Of a stretch of 64,000 nt of DNA, positions 52,617-61,960 are shown piece by piece. The notes beneath the pieces are model-generated. The model did not search any database. It saw only the letters and a program-made list of their open reading frames with translations, and was not told the origin of the DNA. The DNA comes from Leptolyngbya sp. O-77. GTDB taxonomy: Bacteria > Cyanobacteriota > Cyanobacteriia > Elainellales > Elainellaceae. The stretch is from the NCBI RefSeq assembly GCF_001548395.1, contig NZ_AP017367.1, positions 595,001-659,000 on the forward strand, in the 5' to 3' direction. Positions within the stretch are counted from its first letter, which is position 1, and each line of letters begins with the position of its first letter. Made by a program: the position numbers and the translations under genes.

Positions 52617-53057
52617 CAGGTCAATGGCCTATGTAAAACTTTGTCTTGTTTGTCTTGATGAACGAAATCCAGCTACAGCGTTTCTAGGGCAAGTGAGGAA
52701 TGCGATTGGTCTGGAACCCTTGTGCATCAGGGCTGCCCACCCTCATCATGCCCTCACCACGCTACGAAATGCGTCGGCTCTCGACATTAGGATGCCTAGT
52801 CCGCAACTCAATGCTCCGTTTTGCATTCAGTTTCACATTCCAGTTTTGGATTCTATCAGGTCTGCCCGCAGAACTTGAGTATTTGGCCCAGTCAGATTAA
52901 TCTTCAGGAGATACCCAGATGCGGCGGGTCAGGGTAAAGTCAGCCCTGTTTCCATTTGTCCTCAGTTGCGCCCACTTTTGCCTTTTTTGCTTATCCTGCT
53001 GCTTGCTCAGTCAGGTTTGCTGCTTCCACAGGCCTGCTTTTGTTCGTGCTTGAGTTG
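52617..53057. other. Divergent intergenic region
   Basis: Separates phnD (minus) from the YqhA-like gene. A frame is open upstream of the latter from 52956 but is not convincing. No Pho box was recognised. No other element is visible. Confidence 0.4.
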
Positions 53058-53642
53058 ATGAATTCAACGGCATTAATCATGATTAACACCCATAAAGTAG
53101 AGCAGATCTTTGAAGCAATTCTTTGGAAATTTCGGTTATTTACACTGCTGCCAGTGATTTTCGGTTTGATTAGCAGCTTGATGTTTTTTGTGTTGGGTAG
53201 TTTTGAAGTCATTGAAGGGATTTCCCATAACTTTGTATTTGGGGAATCTGGGAGCCACGATGCTGCCCTGATTGCCTCCAAGGTGATTGGCGGCATTGAC
53301 AACTATTTGATTGGAGTTGTGTTACTGATTTTTAGCTTTGGCATTTATGAGCTGTTTGTGTCGCCCCTCGATATTCGCGATCAATATGCAGATATTCGGA
53401 TTCTCAGAATTACAACGCTGAATCAGCTAAAGGCAAAACTGCTACAAGTGATTGTCATGGCGCTGGTGGTGAGTTTCTTCAAAAAGGTGGTTACTGTAAA
53501 TATTCAAATCTCCTTGGATATGATCTATTTAGCGGTATCCATTTTGATCATTTCCTTTAGCGGTTATCTGCTACACTTGCAGTCTCATTCGCCGTACTCA
53601 GAACACGCTTTGGAACATAGCCCAGAACCCGATCTGGAATGA
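53058..53642 (+). CDS. YqhA/UPF0114-like membrane protein
   Basis: From ATG 53058 (MNSTALIMINTHKVEQIFEA) it has 194 residues; ATG 53079 is also possible, and the frame is open to 52956. Four hydrophobic helices are seen: LFTLLPVIFGLISSLMFFVL, NYLIGVVLLIFSFGIYELFV, LLQVIVMALVVSFFKKVV and MIYLAVSILIISFSGYLL. IDNYLIGVVLLIFSFGIYEL with the following SPLD is the UPF0114 core. Function unknown. It is AT-richer than its neighbours, and its stop overlaps the acyl-AMP ligase start (ATGA). Confidence 0.78.
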   Translation: MNSTALIMINTHKVEQIFEAILWKFRLFTLLPVIFGLISSLMFFVLGSFEVIEGISHNFVFGESGSHDAALIASKVIGGIDNYLIGVVLLIFSFGIYELFVSPLDIRDQYADIRILRITTLNQLKAKLLQVIVMALVVSFFKKVVTVNIQISLDMIYLAVSILIISFSGYLLHLQSHSPYSEHALEHSPEPDLE

Positions 53643-55522
53643 GCGATTTCATCCATTTGACACCGGAACCGTCTAACCTGGTCGAGTTGCTGGAGCAGCG
53701 ATCGCACGGTCATCCAGACCGCAAGGCGTTTATCTTCTTAAAGGAGGGCGAAGCCGAAGCGGGACACCTGACCTACGCCGAGTTATGCCAGCGAGCGACC
53801 GAAATGGCCGCCCACCTCCAACAGCAGTTCGCACCGGGCAATCGCCTGACACTGGTCTATTCCTACGAAGCAGCGCTGGAGTTTGTGGTGGCGTTTTTGG
53901 GCTGTTTGGCGGCGCAGGTGGTGCCTGTGCCCTGCCATCCGCCGCGCAATCAGCAGGGGGTGGCCGACGTGGCGGCGCGGCTGCTGGGGTCGGGGTCGGT
54001 GGGCGTGCTGACGGGGCGATCGCTCTTGCCCAAGCTCCAGCGCCAGCTTGCCCCAGCGTTGCCCCCAGCACACCCGCTGCGCTGGCTAGCTCATGAAGAC
54101 TGTTACGCATCGGCAGCGAGCTGGGTCAGCCCCGACCTGTCGCCCGATAGCCTGGCCTTTTTGCAATATACCTCTGGCTCTACGGGCACACCCAAGGGCG
54201 TAATGGTGACCCACGGCTGCCTCTGGGCCAATCAGCAGATGCTCCACGCTGCGTTTCAGCATACCGAAGCGTCGGTGGGCGTGGGCTGGCTACCCCTGTT
54301 TCACGATATGGGGCTGATTGGCAATATTTTGTATTCCCTCTATGCTGGGTCGCTGTGCGTGCTGATGTCGCCGATTGCCTTTGTGCAAAAGCCTGTGCGC
54401 TGGCTGGAGGCGATCGCCCGCTACGGCGCAACTACCAGCGGCGGCCCCAATTTTGCCTATGATTTGCTGAGTCGGTATGTCACCGATGAGCAGCGCGATC
54501 GCCTCGATCTGTCCACCTGGGAGATTGCCTTTTGCGGCGCAGAACCCGTGCGGAAAGCCACGCTCGACCAATTTGCCGAAAAATTTCGCCCCTGTGGATT
54601 TCGCCCGGAGGCGTTTTATCCGTGCTATGGCATGGCCGAGGCGACGCTGTTCATCACGGGCGGTGCTAAGCATTTGCCCCCCAAAACGCTGCATGTGGAC
54701 ACGCAAAGCCTAGAGCAAAACCGCGTGGAGATTTGCGAACCGTCCCGTCCCGGCCTTGCCCGCCCCAGCGTACGGCGGATGCAGACGCTGACCAGTTGCG
54801 GACATCCCTGGCTAGACACGCGGGTAGAAATCGTCAATCGGGACACGCAGATGCCCTGTGCCGAAGGGGAAATTGGCGAAATCTGGGTGACGGGAAGCGG
54901 CGTGGGCAAAGGCTATTGGCAGCATCCGCCGGAGCTAGAGAATCCCTTTGAGGCGACCTTGGCCAGCGGCGAGGGCGGCTTTTTGCGAACAGGCGACCTG
55001 GGCTTTGTGCAAGCGGGAGAACTGTTTATTTCTGGGCGACTGCACGATGTGCTGGTGTTGTGGGGCTTCAACCACTATCCGCAGCACATTGAGCAGACGG
55101 TGGAATCGTGCTATCCGGCGTTTCGTGCGGGCGGCTGTGCGGTTTTTGCCGCGCCAATTGATGAAGAGGCGGAGGGCGAAGAGCGGTTGGTCATTGCTCA
55201 AGAAGTGGAACGCAGCGCCCGCCAGCACCTATGGCTGCCAGACGTGGTGGAAACGGTGCGCTGGGTAGCATTTCGGGAGCATTTCGTAGATGTGGGGGCG
55301 ATCGCCCTGGTGAAACCCGGCGGCTTGCCCCGCACCTCCAGCGGCAAGATTCAGCGGAGTCGCTGTCGGCAACAGTTTTTGGAGGGCAGCCTGGCGGTGA
55401 TCGACGTGTGGCGATCGCCCGATTGTCTAGACGTTTCCAGCCTAGTGCGGCGCTACCTCAATCCGCGCACTCACCTAATCCGCTTGGTGGCGCATCTGCA
55501 GGCCAAGCTTAGCCGACCTTAG
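53639..55522 (+). CDS. fatty acyl-AMP ligase (FAAL), stand-alone
   Basis: The protein has 627 residues in the ANL superfamily. A3/P-loop motif LQYTSGSTGTPKGVMVTHG (~178-196), A5-type FYPCYGMAEATLFITGGA, A7 FLRTGDLGF and A10 PRTSSGKIQRSR are visible. The long N-terminal domain and GWLPLFHDMGLIGNIL insert are typical of FAALs rather than CoA ligases. FAALs adenylate fatty acids and pass them to acyl carrier proteins for polyketide, lipopeptide or hydrocarbon synthesis. No PKS or ACP gene is in the window. Translationally coupled to the YqhA-like gene. Confidence 0.88.
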   Translation: MSDFIHLTPEPSNLVELLEQRSHGHPDRKAFIFLKEGEAEAGHLTYAELCQRATEMAAHLQQQFAPGNRLTLVYSYEAALEFVVAFLGCLAAQVVPVPCHPPRNQQGVADVAARLLGSGSVGVLTGRSLLPKLQRQLAPALPPAHPLRWLAHEDCYASAASWVSPDLSPDSLAFLQYTSGSTGTPKGVMVTHGCLWANQQMLHAAFQHTEASVGVGWLPLFHDMGLIGNILYSLYAGSLCVLMSPIAFVQKPVRWLEAIARYGATTSGGPNFAYDLLSRYVTDEQRDRLDLSTWEIAFCGAEPVRKATLDQFAEKFRPCGFRPEAFYPCYGMAEATLFITGGAKHLPPKTLHVDTQSLEQNRVEICEPSRPGLARPSVRRMQTLTSCGHPWLDTRVEIVNRDTQMPCAEGEIGEIWVTGSGVGKGYWQHPPELENPFEATLASGEGGFLRTGDLGFVQAGELFISGRLHDVLVLWGFNHYPQHIEQTVESCYPAFRAGGCAVFAAPIDEEAEGEERLVIAQEVERSARQHLWLPDVVETVRWVAFREHFVDVGAIALVKPGGLPRTSSGKIQRSRCRQQFLEGSLAVIDVWRSPDCLDVSSLVRRYLNPRTHLIRLVAHLQAKLSRP

Positions 55523-55987
55523 AGCAGAGGGGACAAACGCCAGAGGACAAGCGCAACACCCCCTTCTCGTCCTCTTTGCACTTTTATGCAACTCGCTTTT
55601 CCTGTGAGCGCAATGAAATTTGCGGGAAAGGGGAGTGCCCTAGCTGGGCGATCGCCCTATTGTACTTACAACAGCTTCAAGCCGTGCCTGCTCCCAAGCA
55701 GTCGCAGCGCAAAGCAGCAGACTGCATAAGCTTACTTATTCCAGAAATACATCTCCTTGGAACTCATTTAGCGATCCAAAGAGAACATTGGCAAACCGCC
55801 GTAGTTTCTTTTCTCAATCGTCTGACCAGAATCAGACCAAGAATCGAAGCTGCAAGGAATAACGCATACTAAGTCTCACTTACTGGTTCATAAATTCGCA
55901 CACTATTACACCTTGCTGCGATCGCTCTTTGACTGCGCTCCAACCATTGCACTGAACTACCTAATACCCCTACGGAGGTCATGCTCT
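55523..55987. other. Intergenic region before protease gene
   Basis: 465 bp with one HIP1-type site (GGGCGATCGCCC near 55647) and no gene or strong repeat. GGAGG at 55973-55977 is the protease ribosome site. Confidence 0.4.
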
Positions 55988-57442
55988 ATGGTACGCTCCT
56001 TCACACGTCCCCAGCCCGCTCGCGTGGTTCGTTTTGCGGCTTCTGGATTGCTGCTGCTGCAAACGGCGATCGCCACCACGCTTGTCAGCGAATTTGCCCT
56101 GACCACCCCCGGAACTGCCCTCACCCAATCAGCCGCCGCCCAATCGCGGGGCAATGTTCAAGATGCCGAAGCCGCTGTGGTTCACATCCGCACCAACAGC
56201 CGCAATGGCAGCGGCACCGGTAGCGGGGTAATCATCGACCCCAGCGGATTAATCGTCACCAATGCCCATGTCGTTGCGGGGGCGCGGGAAGTAATCGTGA
56301 CCGTGCAAGGGCGCGAAGTGCAGGCAGAAGTTGTGGCAATGGGTGCTGCGGACTGCCTGGATCTGGCCTTGCTGCAACTGCCCAACCAGCGCAACCTGCC
56401 CACTTTGCGCCTTGCCGATGCCAGTTCCATCACAAAAACGCAAGATATCTGGGCGCTGGGCTTTCCCGTCGGCAGTACCCCACACTCTCCATCCATCGTG
56501 GAGGGCACCGTGAATAACATTCATGTTCCTCAGGGTGTGGTGGTGTTTAATGCGCCAGTCAATCCGGGCAACTCTGGCGGGCCGGTGATTGATAGCCAGT
56601 CGCGGATTATTGGCATCACCAAGTCAGGCGCTCGCAATGCCCAAAACGTGAATTATGCCGTGTCGGTGGAGCAGGTGCGGCTGTTTGTGGAGTCCTATCG
56701 GCAGGGGCTGCGGTTCCCGATTGGGCAGTACGTGATTCCCGCTGTCGCCTCGTCTAACCAGCCCATCAGCCAGTCCATCTCGTTGACCCGTAGCAATGTG
56801 CAGGGCAACTTGCAGCCTGCTGACAGCCGCTTTTGCGCCGACGGCAACCCCCCGACGGATATCTACACCTTTGAGGCAGAGGCGGGGCAGGCGGTGATGC
56901 TCAGAATGTCTACTCGTCAGGCTGGATCGCATCTGGTGCTGGTCAGGCCCGATGGACGGGCGATCGCCTTTGACCGCAGTAATGGGGCGAATCGAGATGC
57001 GCTGGTAGTGCAAAAGCTGACCCAGAGCGGGCAATATACCGTGCTGGCCATAGCCGCAGGCGAAACCCAATCTGGACAGTATGACCTGCAAATTTCGCAG
57101 CCAATTTTGGTGGAGCAGGGAATGTTGGATGCCAGCACTGCACCCTGTTTCGATGATGGCTCCCTCTGCCGCGCTTACAACTTCCAGGGACGCGCCGGAC
57201 AGACCGTCGCGCTGATTGTAACCTCGGCGTTTAATCCGTACCTGATTGTGCGCGACCCCAATGGCGATCGCGTGGTGGAAGGCAGGGCAGAGCGCCAGGG
57301 CAGCCTGCGGTTTGAACTGCCCGCCGACGGCTGGTATCGGCTGGTTGTGGGCGGCATGGAACCGGGCGATCGCGGCGAGTTCTTTGTCTCCATCATCGAC
57401 ACGCAGGATTTGCCCGGTGCAAACCGAGTGTCGCAGCGCTGA
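55988..57442 (+). CDS. exported trypsin-like serine protease with C-terminal PPC-like domains
   Basis: ATG 55988 has GGAGG 10 bases upstream; 484 residues. Signal peptide VVRFAASGLLLLQTAIATTL is followed by the S1C/trypsin core. The triad is His in VTNAHVVAG, Asp in CLDLALLQLP and Ser in VNPGNSGGPVID. No PDZ domain follows; instead two beta-rich repeats occur (TDIYTFEAEAGQAVMLRMST and CRAYNFQGRAGQTVALIVTS), each followed by a YxLxxxG strand, resembling bacterial pre-peptidase C-terminal domains. Likely a periplasmic or secreted protease; substrate unknown. Confidence 0.86.
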   Translation: MVRSFTRPQPARVVRFAASGLLLLQTAIATTLVSEFALTTPGTALTQSAAAQSRGNVQDAEAAVVHIRTNSRNGSGTGSGVIIDPSGLIVTNAHVVAGAREVIVTVQGREVQAEVVAMGAADCLDLALLQLPNQRNLPTLRLADASSITKTQDIWALGFPVGSTPHSPSIVEGTVNNIHVPQGVVVFNAPVNPGNSGGPVIDSQSRIIGITKSGARNAQNVNYAVSVEQVRLFVESYRQGLRFPIGQYVIPAVASSNQPISQSISLTRSNVQGNLQPADSRFCADGNPPTDIYTFEAEAGQAVMLRMSTRQAGSHLVLVRPDGRAIAFDRSNGANRDALVVQKLTQSGQYTVLAIAAGETQSGQYDLQISQPILVEQGMLDASTAPCFDDGSLCRAYNFQGRAGQTVALIVTSAFNPYLIVRDPNGDRVVEGRAERQGSLRFELPADGWYRLVVGGMEPGDRGEFFVSIIDTQDLPGANRVSQR

Positions 57443-57656
57443 GGTGGTGCTTGCTGAGGCGTGAATCTGAAGCGTGAATCTGAACGCGAACTAATGCACC
57501 TGCGGCGGGAGGTCTGACAGCTAGTCCAGCACCCCGCCGCAGAGGCATTATGGCTCTGCGCCGGAACCCGCGGGCGATCGCCCCCACTCCTCCCACCCTT
57601 TGAGATGCGATCGTTGAGATGCGATCGCCCCCCATTCATCCCTCATCCTTCATCCT

Positions 57657-58232
57657 TCATCCCTCTAAGATTCCTGGCACTTTTTGGTAGATAGTGGCGA
57701 TCGCACACTCCAGCCCCACGCTCTCAAAGCGCACCGGATCGCCCACGCCGTAGCGCTGCCCAACCCAGCCCTCTGCCGTCAGCCGATAGCATTCCAGCGC
57801 CATTTCAGACTGATTCACCAGCATGTACTCGCGCAGGGTCGGCACGGTCTGATAGTCGGCAAACTTGTCGCCTCGGTCAAACGCAGCGGTGGAGTCTGAC
57901 AGAATCTCGATGACCAGCGTTGGAAAGCGGATGAAATCTTCGGTTGTGGACAGATCGCGCTCGTCGCAAGTGACAACGACATCGGGATAGTAGTAGCAGT
58001 CGGCAGCCTCCAGCCGCACCTTCATATCCGACGACATCACCAAGCAGGGCGAATCTTGCAAATGGACATTCAGCAGCGTGGTGAGATTACTCGCCAGAAT
58101 GACGTGGAATTTCTTCGCCCCCACCATCGCATAAACATGCCCCTGCCGATATTCATGCTTAATCGGGCTGACGCGCTCGCCTGCCAAATAGTCTTCTGGA
58201 GAGATGTAAAACTTGCGATAGGGCGCTTTCAT
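57657..58232 (-). CDS. Uma2 family protein (DUF820) 3
   Basis: The protein has 191 residues. It shows SPEDYLAGERVSPIKHEYRQ, GHVYAMVGAKKFHVILASNL, CYYYPDVVVTCDERD and TLVIEILSDSTAAFDRGDK, with the same order and many identities as the Uma2 gene at 24.3 kb. Acidic residues of the restriction-like fold are retained. Start ATG 58232. It sits downstream of the MmeI-like gene on the same strand. Confidence 0.9.
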   Translation of the reverse strand: MKAPYRKFYISPEDYLAGERVSPIKHEYRQGHVYAMVGAKKFHVILASNLTTLLNVHLQDSPCLVMSSDMKVRLEAADCYYYPDVVVTCDERDLSTTEDFIRFPTLVIEILSDSTAAFDRGDKFADYQTVPTLREYMLVNQSEMALECYRLTAEGWVGQRYGVGDPVRFESVGLECAIATIYQKVPGILEG

Positions 58233-58339
58233 GAGTTAGACTGCAAGCCAAGATTCCCTTCAGTATGACATCACTCCAAAGGGAACAAGGGTAAGCTGCG
58301 ATCGCCCCTTTTTCATCCCTCATCCTTCATCTCTCCTCC

Positions 58340-61144
58340 TTACTCCGGTGCCCACGGCCCCACCACTGCCTCGCCCCACTGCTCTTTGGCAGCAAGCTCC
58401 AGATTCAACATCAACAGCCGCTCTAGCAGGTCGTCATCTTTGCTAAATCCATAAGCCTTTAGCACCAGCCCATCAAGCTTGGCGTGAAGCTTAGCAAGCT
58501 GGCTGCTGGGTTCATGAAAGTATTCATTATAAAGCTGGGTGATGCCCCACTGCTTGCGCTCCATCAGGCTGCTACGGAATTCGTGTAGCTCGATTGCAGC
58601 ATCGCGGATTTGTTGAATGAGCTTTTGACCCTCATCCCCAACCCTTCTCCCACCAGGAGAAGGGAGCCGACCCAACTCCCCCTCTCCTGCGGGAGAGGGC
58701 CTAGGGGTGAGGGCAAACTGCGGAAACGGAAACGTCTCAAAACAGGTGTTGTGGGTGTAGCGAGTATCGCCCTTCAACGTCGAACTTTGAGCCTTCACCC
58801 AGGCGCGATGAACGCTGGAAGTCAAAATTCCCAAAACATAAAAATCATCCGATGCCACAACAGTAGTTGAATCAGCCGGGAGCCAATGTGCAGATGCGGA
58901 CAGGAAGACAAACCATTTAGAATGCCTTGGAACAATAAAATAAGTTTCAAGTTGACTTATAGCTTTTCTTAAAGCTTCATTTGTTCGCTTAAATCTCCAC
59001 CATTTCTCTCGAAGTACAGCTTCTCTATTTTGCTCTCTCTCTGGCTTTACTTTTGATTTAATGTGTTCAAACGGCTCCCTATAATCACTAATTTCTTCAA
59101 TTGCCATGTCTAAAAAGTCAATTATCCATCTGCTGGGTTTCCCATTAGGGCTATCTGTAAGATCTGTAGCCGATGCAGAAGGTTTCAAAACAGCTTGGTT
59201 TTTAGGATCAGAAGAAATCCAGGCTTTTGCTTGAGACTCACTGATGTAAAAACCCTTGCCATTGGGCTGCATACCCACAAAACCCATATTTAGATTAGCT
59301 TTGAGTCGATTTGCGAATACAACATCAGTAGTCGATTTCAATGATGAATTAATTCGGCTTACTTCCCGTTGATCTAAACGATAAGTGTGAGGTTCTTTCT
59401 TGCTCCAATTCACTAAGGAAACATGAACCTTTGCCTCTCCAGACCACGGCTGTGTAGAAATTGCCTCATGGATATATCCGCCGTTTTGAGTAATGTAATC
59501 TAGCGAAACAGAGCGGCTCTTTCCCTGGCTAATCGAATTCGTTGCAACGAGTCCAGCACGCCCATTTTCTCCAAGGTGATCATGCGTTAGTCGAAACCAA
59601 TAACTTGCAAAATCTACCTGAGCGCGAATATTTGAGAATCTGGAAAATACTCGTTCTGCGTAGTCATCGCCCAGTTCTAACCGAATTCTAGAGCCTCCCA
59701 AAAACGGCGGATTGCCAATCACCGCATCGGCTTTGGGCCAATTAGCAAACAGCGCATCCTGACACACAATATTGCCATCTAGCGTGTCCAGCGGCAGCGA
59801 CGGCTCATCCAGCCCATGTTTGTCGATCGCGATCTTGCGGGCGATCATCATCGTCACGCGGGCAAGCTGCACCGCAAACGGGTTTGTGTCCATGCCAAAA
59901 AACTGCGTCGGCGTAACGAAGCCCATCGCCAGTTGCCCGGTGTCGCTGCGGCGGCGTTCGGCAATGCGGCTCAGCAGCAGCGCCTCCAGTCGCTTCATCT
60001 CTTGATACGCCACATACAGGAAGTTGCCCGATCCGCAGGCGGGGTCTAGCACGCGATAGGACTGCATTTCCAGTTGCAGCGCGTTGAGTTCGGCGATGCT
60101 GCTGGCGCTGTTGATGCGCTCTTCCCAATAGTCGCTAATGGTGGGGCGCACGATCTGGCGAATGTCTACCTCGCTGGTGAAGTGGATACCGTGGGCGTGG
60201 CGTTTCACCGGGTCGATCGCCCCTTCAAAGATGTTGCCAAAGATCGACGGACGCACGTTGCTCCAGTTGTCGCGGGCGCATACGTCTAGATAGCGCAGTT
60301 CCTCCGGCGTTAGCTCAATCGGGTCTACCTGGGCAAACAGGCCGCCGTTAAAATAATCCACGCCTTTGTAGCGTCCAGCGGGCGTGGTGCCCTTGCGGTT
60401 CATTTCTTGAAACAGTCCGCCGATCAGGTCGTAGGTGCTACCCTGCCCGTCCAGGCAGTCTTGAATCAGCGCGACGAACAGATCGGACGGCAGCAACCCC
60501 CGATCTTCGGCAAACATCGCCATCACGCATTGCAGCAAAAACCGTTGCAGTGTTTCTTCGCTAAATTCGGCAAAGTTGCGCCGCTTTCCCCGTTCGTAGA
60601 TCAGTTGATAGAGTTCACCCATGCGGCGGGCGCTGCGCTCTGTCACCTCCACCTGGTTGTTGTTAAACACGGGCTTGCGGCCGCCTGCCTGCATAAAGGT
60701 GAATGCGCCGACCCGCTGCGGCAGTTGGTCTAGCGAAATGCGATCGACGGGTTCATCCACTTGGTTTTCAAAGTCGAAAATCCAGAACTCGTCAAAGTTG
60801 CAAAGCAGCGCATAGCGCGGACGATTGGGTGTGATCCGCATCCAGTAGCGCTCTAGCTGCGAGTAGTGCTTGTTCAGGTCTTCGCCGCGAGACTTCATCT
60901 CGATCACTACGCCGGGATAGCCAGAGCGCGATCGCCATACCAAGTCGGCAAACCCCATCTTGCCCGCCTTGCTGCCCTTGCTCAACCGCGCCTCAAACTC
61001 TGCCCCCGCTTCCTTGATGCCCGAATGACCAAACGCCTGAAAAAAGCGCGTCAGGAACATCTGTGCCTCACTCTTCTCGTCGCCACGAATGTGCTGCTGG
61101 CAATAGTCAACGAACGCTTGCAGGTCTTGAGCCGAAGAAGTCAT
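58340..61144 (-). CDS. MmeI-like type IIL restriction-methylation fusion
   Basis: The protein has 934 residues. A PD-(D/E)XK nuclease motif lies near the N-terminus: GKMGFADLVWRSRSGYPGVV followed by IEMKS (D67, E82-x-K84). A helical spacer follows. SAM motif I RVLDPACGSGNFLYVAYQEM is at ~365 and motif IV VIGNPPFLGGSRI at ~478. The C-terminal half is a target-recognition region. This order is that of MmeI-family single-chain restriction-modification enzymes. A double-hairpin repeat is carried in frame at ~residues 810-838 (LTPRPSPAGEGELGRLPSPG). Start ATG 61144. Confidence 0.87.
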   Translation of the reverse strand: MTSSAQDLQAFVDYCQQHIRGDEKSEAQMFLTRFFQAFGHSGIKEAGAEFEARLSKGSKAGKMGFADLVWRSRSGYPGVVIEMKSRGEDLNKHYSQLERYWMRITPNRPRYALLCNFDEFWIFDFENQVDEPVDRISLDQLPQRVGAFTFMQAGGRKPVFNNNQVEVTERSARRMGELYQLIYERGKRRNFAEFSEETLQRFLLQCVMAMFAEDRGLLPSDLFVALIQDCLDGQGSTYDLIGGLFQEMNRKGTTPAGRYKGVDYFNGGLFAQVDPIELTPEELRYLDVCARDNWSNVRPSIFGNIFEGAIDPVKRHAHGIHFTSEVDIRQIVRPTISDYWEERINSASSIAELNALQLEMQSYRVLDPACGSGNFLYVAYQEMKRLEALLLSRIAERRRSDTGQLAMGFVTPTQFFGMDTNPFAVQLARVTMMIARKIAIDKHGLDEPSLPLDTLDGNIVCQDALFANWPKADAVIGNPPFLGGSRIRLELGDDYAERVFSRFSNIRAQVDFASYWFRLTHDHLGENGRAGLVATNSISQGKSRSVSLDYITQNGGYIHEAISTQPWSGEAKVHVSLVNWSKKEPHTYRLDQREVSRINSSLKSTTDVVFANRLKANLNMGFVGMQPNGKGFYISESQAKAWISSDPKNQAVLKPSASATDLTDSPNGKPSRWIIDFLDMAIEEISDYREPFEHIKSKVKPEREQNREAVLREKWWRFKRTNEALRKAISQLETYFIVPRHSKWFVFLSASAHWLPADSTTVVASDDFYVLGILTSSVHRAWVKAQSSTLKGDTRYTHNTCFETFPFPQFALTPRPSPAGEGELGRLPSPGGRRVGDEGQKLIQQIRDAAIELHEFRSSLMERKQWGITQLYNEYFHEPSSQLAKLHAKLDGLVLKAYGFSKDDDLLERLLMLNLELAAKEQWGEAVVGPWAPE
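58629..58713. repeat. Double-hairpin palindromic repeat, in-gene copy
   Basis: CCCTCATCCCC…GGGGTGAGGG ends enclose TTCTCCC/GGGAGAA-type and CCTCTCC/GGAGAGG hairpins, the same architecture as the intergenic copy at 29037-29128. It is read through in frame by the MmeI-like gene. Confidence 0.85.
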
Positions 61145-61306
61145 AGTTCAGTGGAAAGCGTGAGGGAATCGCTTGCGGAAATTTTTCCAGAATTGCTTTC
61201 AGTATTCCCACGTATTCTATTTCAGACTCAATTCAGCGAAACCAAGACAAAACTGAAATTTGCAGAAGACAAGACCCCATCACCCCATCACTCCATCACT
61301 TTCCCT

Positions 61307-61656
61307 CTAACCTGTCATTTCCTGCTCCAGCAGCGCTTGGAGCTGCGGCACCAGCGGCGGCAAGCTTCGCTCCAGCGTTCGCCAGGTAAGCGATAAATTA
61401 ACCCGAAAGAATTCATGAGCCATGACGTTTCGCATGTCTTGCATAGTCGCCAGGGAATCTCTGGATACTTTTGCTGCAATTCAAGTGGGACATTCGCTGA
61501 TGCTTCTCCGATAATCACAAAGTCATACAGCACGGTTTTGTAAACCGTGTCGCTGGCTTCAAACGCTTCTGGCGACATTCCTGCCGTGCGGGCTTGAATG
61601 CTGGCGATCGCCCCCAAAATATCCTGAATTCTCAAATCCCCCGGTCTAGATGACAT
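61307..61656 (-). pseudogene. hepT: hepT toxin gene, frameshifted
   Basis: The N-terminal half reads as HepT/DUF86: MSSRPGDLRIQDILGAIASI, VLYDFVIIGEASANVP, KYPEIPWR. After PEIPWR (about 61446) the reading frame loses similarity. Shifting by one base restores MQDMRNVMAHEFFRVNLSLT and onward to a stop at 61307. The HEPN catalytic motif R-x4-H (RNVMAH) lies in that shifted frame. A single-base deletion, or a sequencing error, has therefore split the gene. As it stands the 113-residue product would lack RNase activity. It overlaps mntA by 11 bp. Confidence 0.8.
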
Positions 61657-61936
61657 GCTGCAAATCCTTCATCACGGGTTCGCGAACATGCTCTCGCAGC
61701 GCCTTTGCAGTGCCCAAATCTACTTTGCGGCCCAGCAGATCTTCTAAATAGTGGCGCACCCGAAACAGTTGAAACAAACCACCTGGGCGATCAAACTCCA
61801 CCAGGAAATCGACATCACTATCGTCCCGCGCCTCATCCCGCGCCACGGAGCCAAACAGATCAAGCGACTTCACACCCAACGCTTGAAGCTGAGCGCGATG
61901 AGCTTGCACCAATGCGATCACCTGCTCTCGGTTCAT
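61646..61936 (-). CDS. mntA: MntA-type nucleotidyltransferase antitoxin
   Basis: This is a 96-residue minimal nucleotidyltransferase. The motif GSVARDEARDDSDVDFLVEF (~residues 30-49) contains the GSxARxxxxxxSDxDxxV active site. In MntA-HepT systems this enzyme AMPylates HepT near its HEPN site and neutralises it. Order mntA then hepT with overlap is typical. Three 20-bp direct repeats lie directly upstream (61961-62020), a likely operator. Confidence 0.88.
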   Translation of the reverse strand: MNREQVIALVQAHRAQLQALGVKSLDLFGSVARDEARDDSDVDFLVEFDRPGGLFQLFRVRHYLEDLLGRKVDLGTAKALREHVREPVMKDLQHVI

Positions 61937-61960
61937 AAGGCAAAGCTTCCTCAGAGTAGA

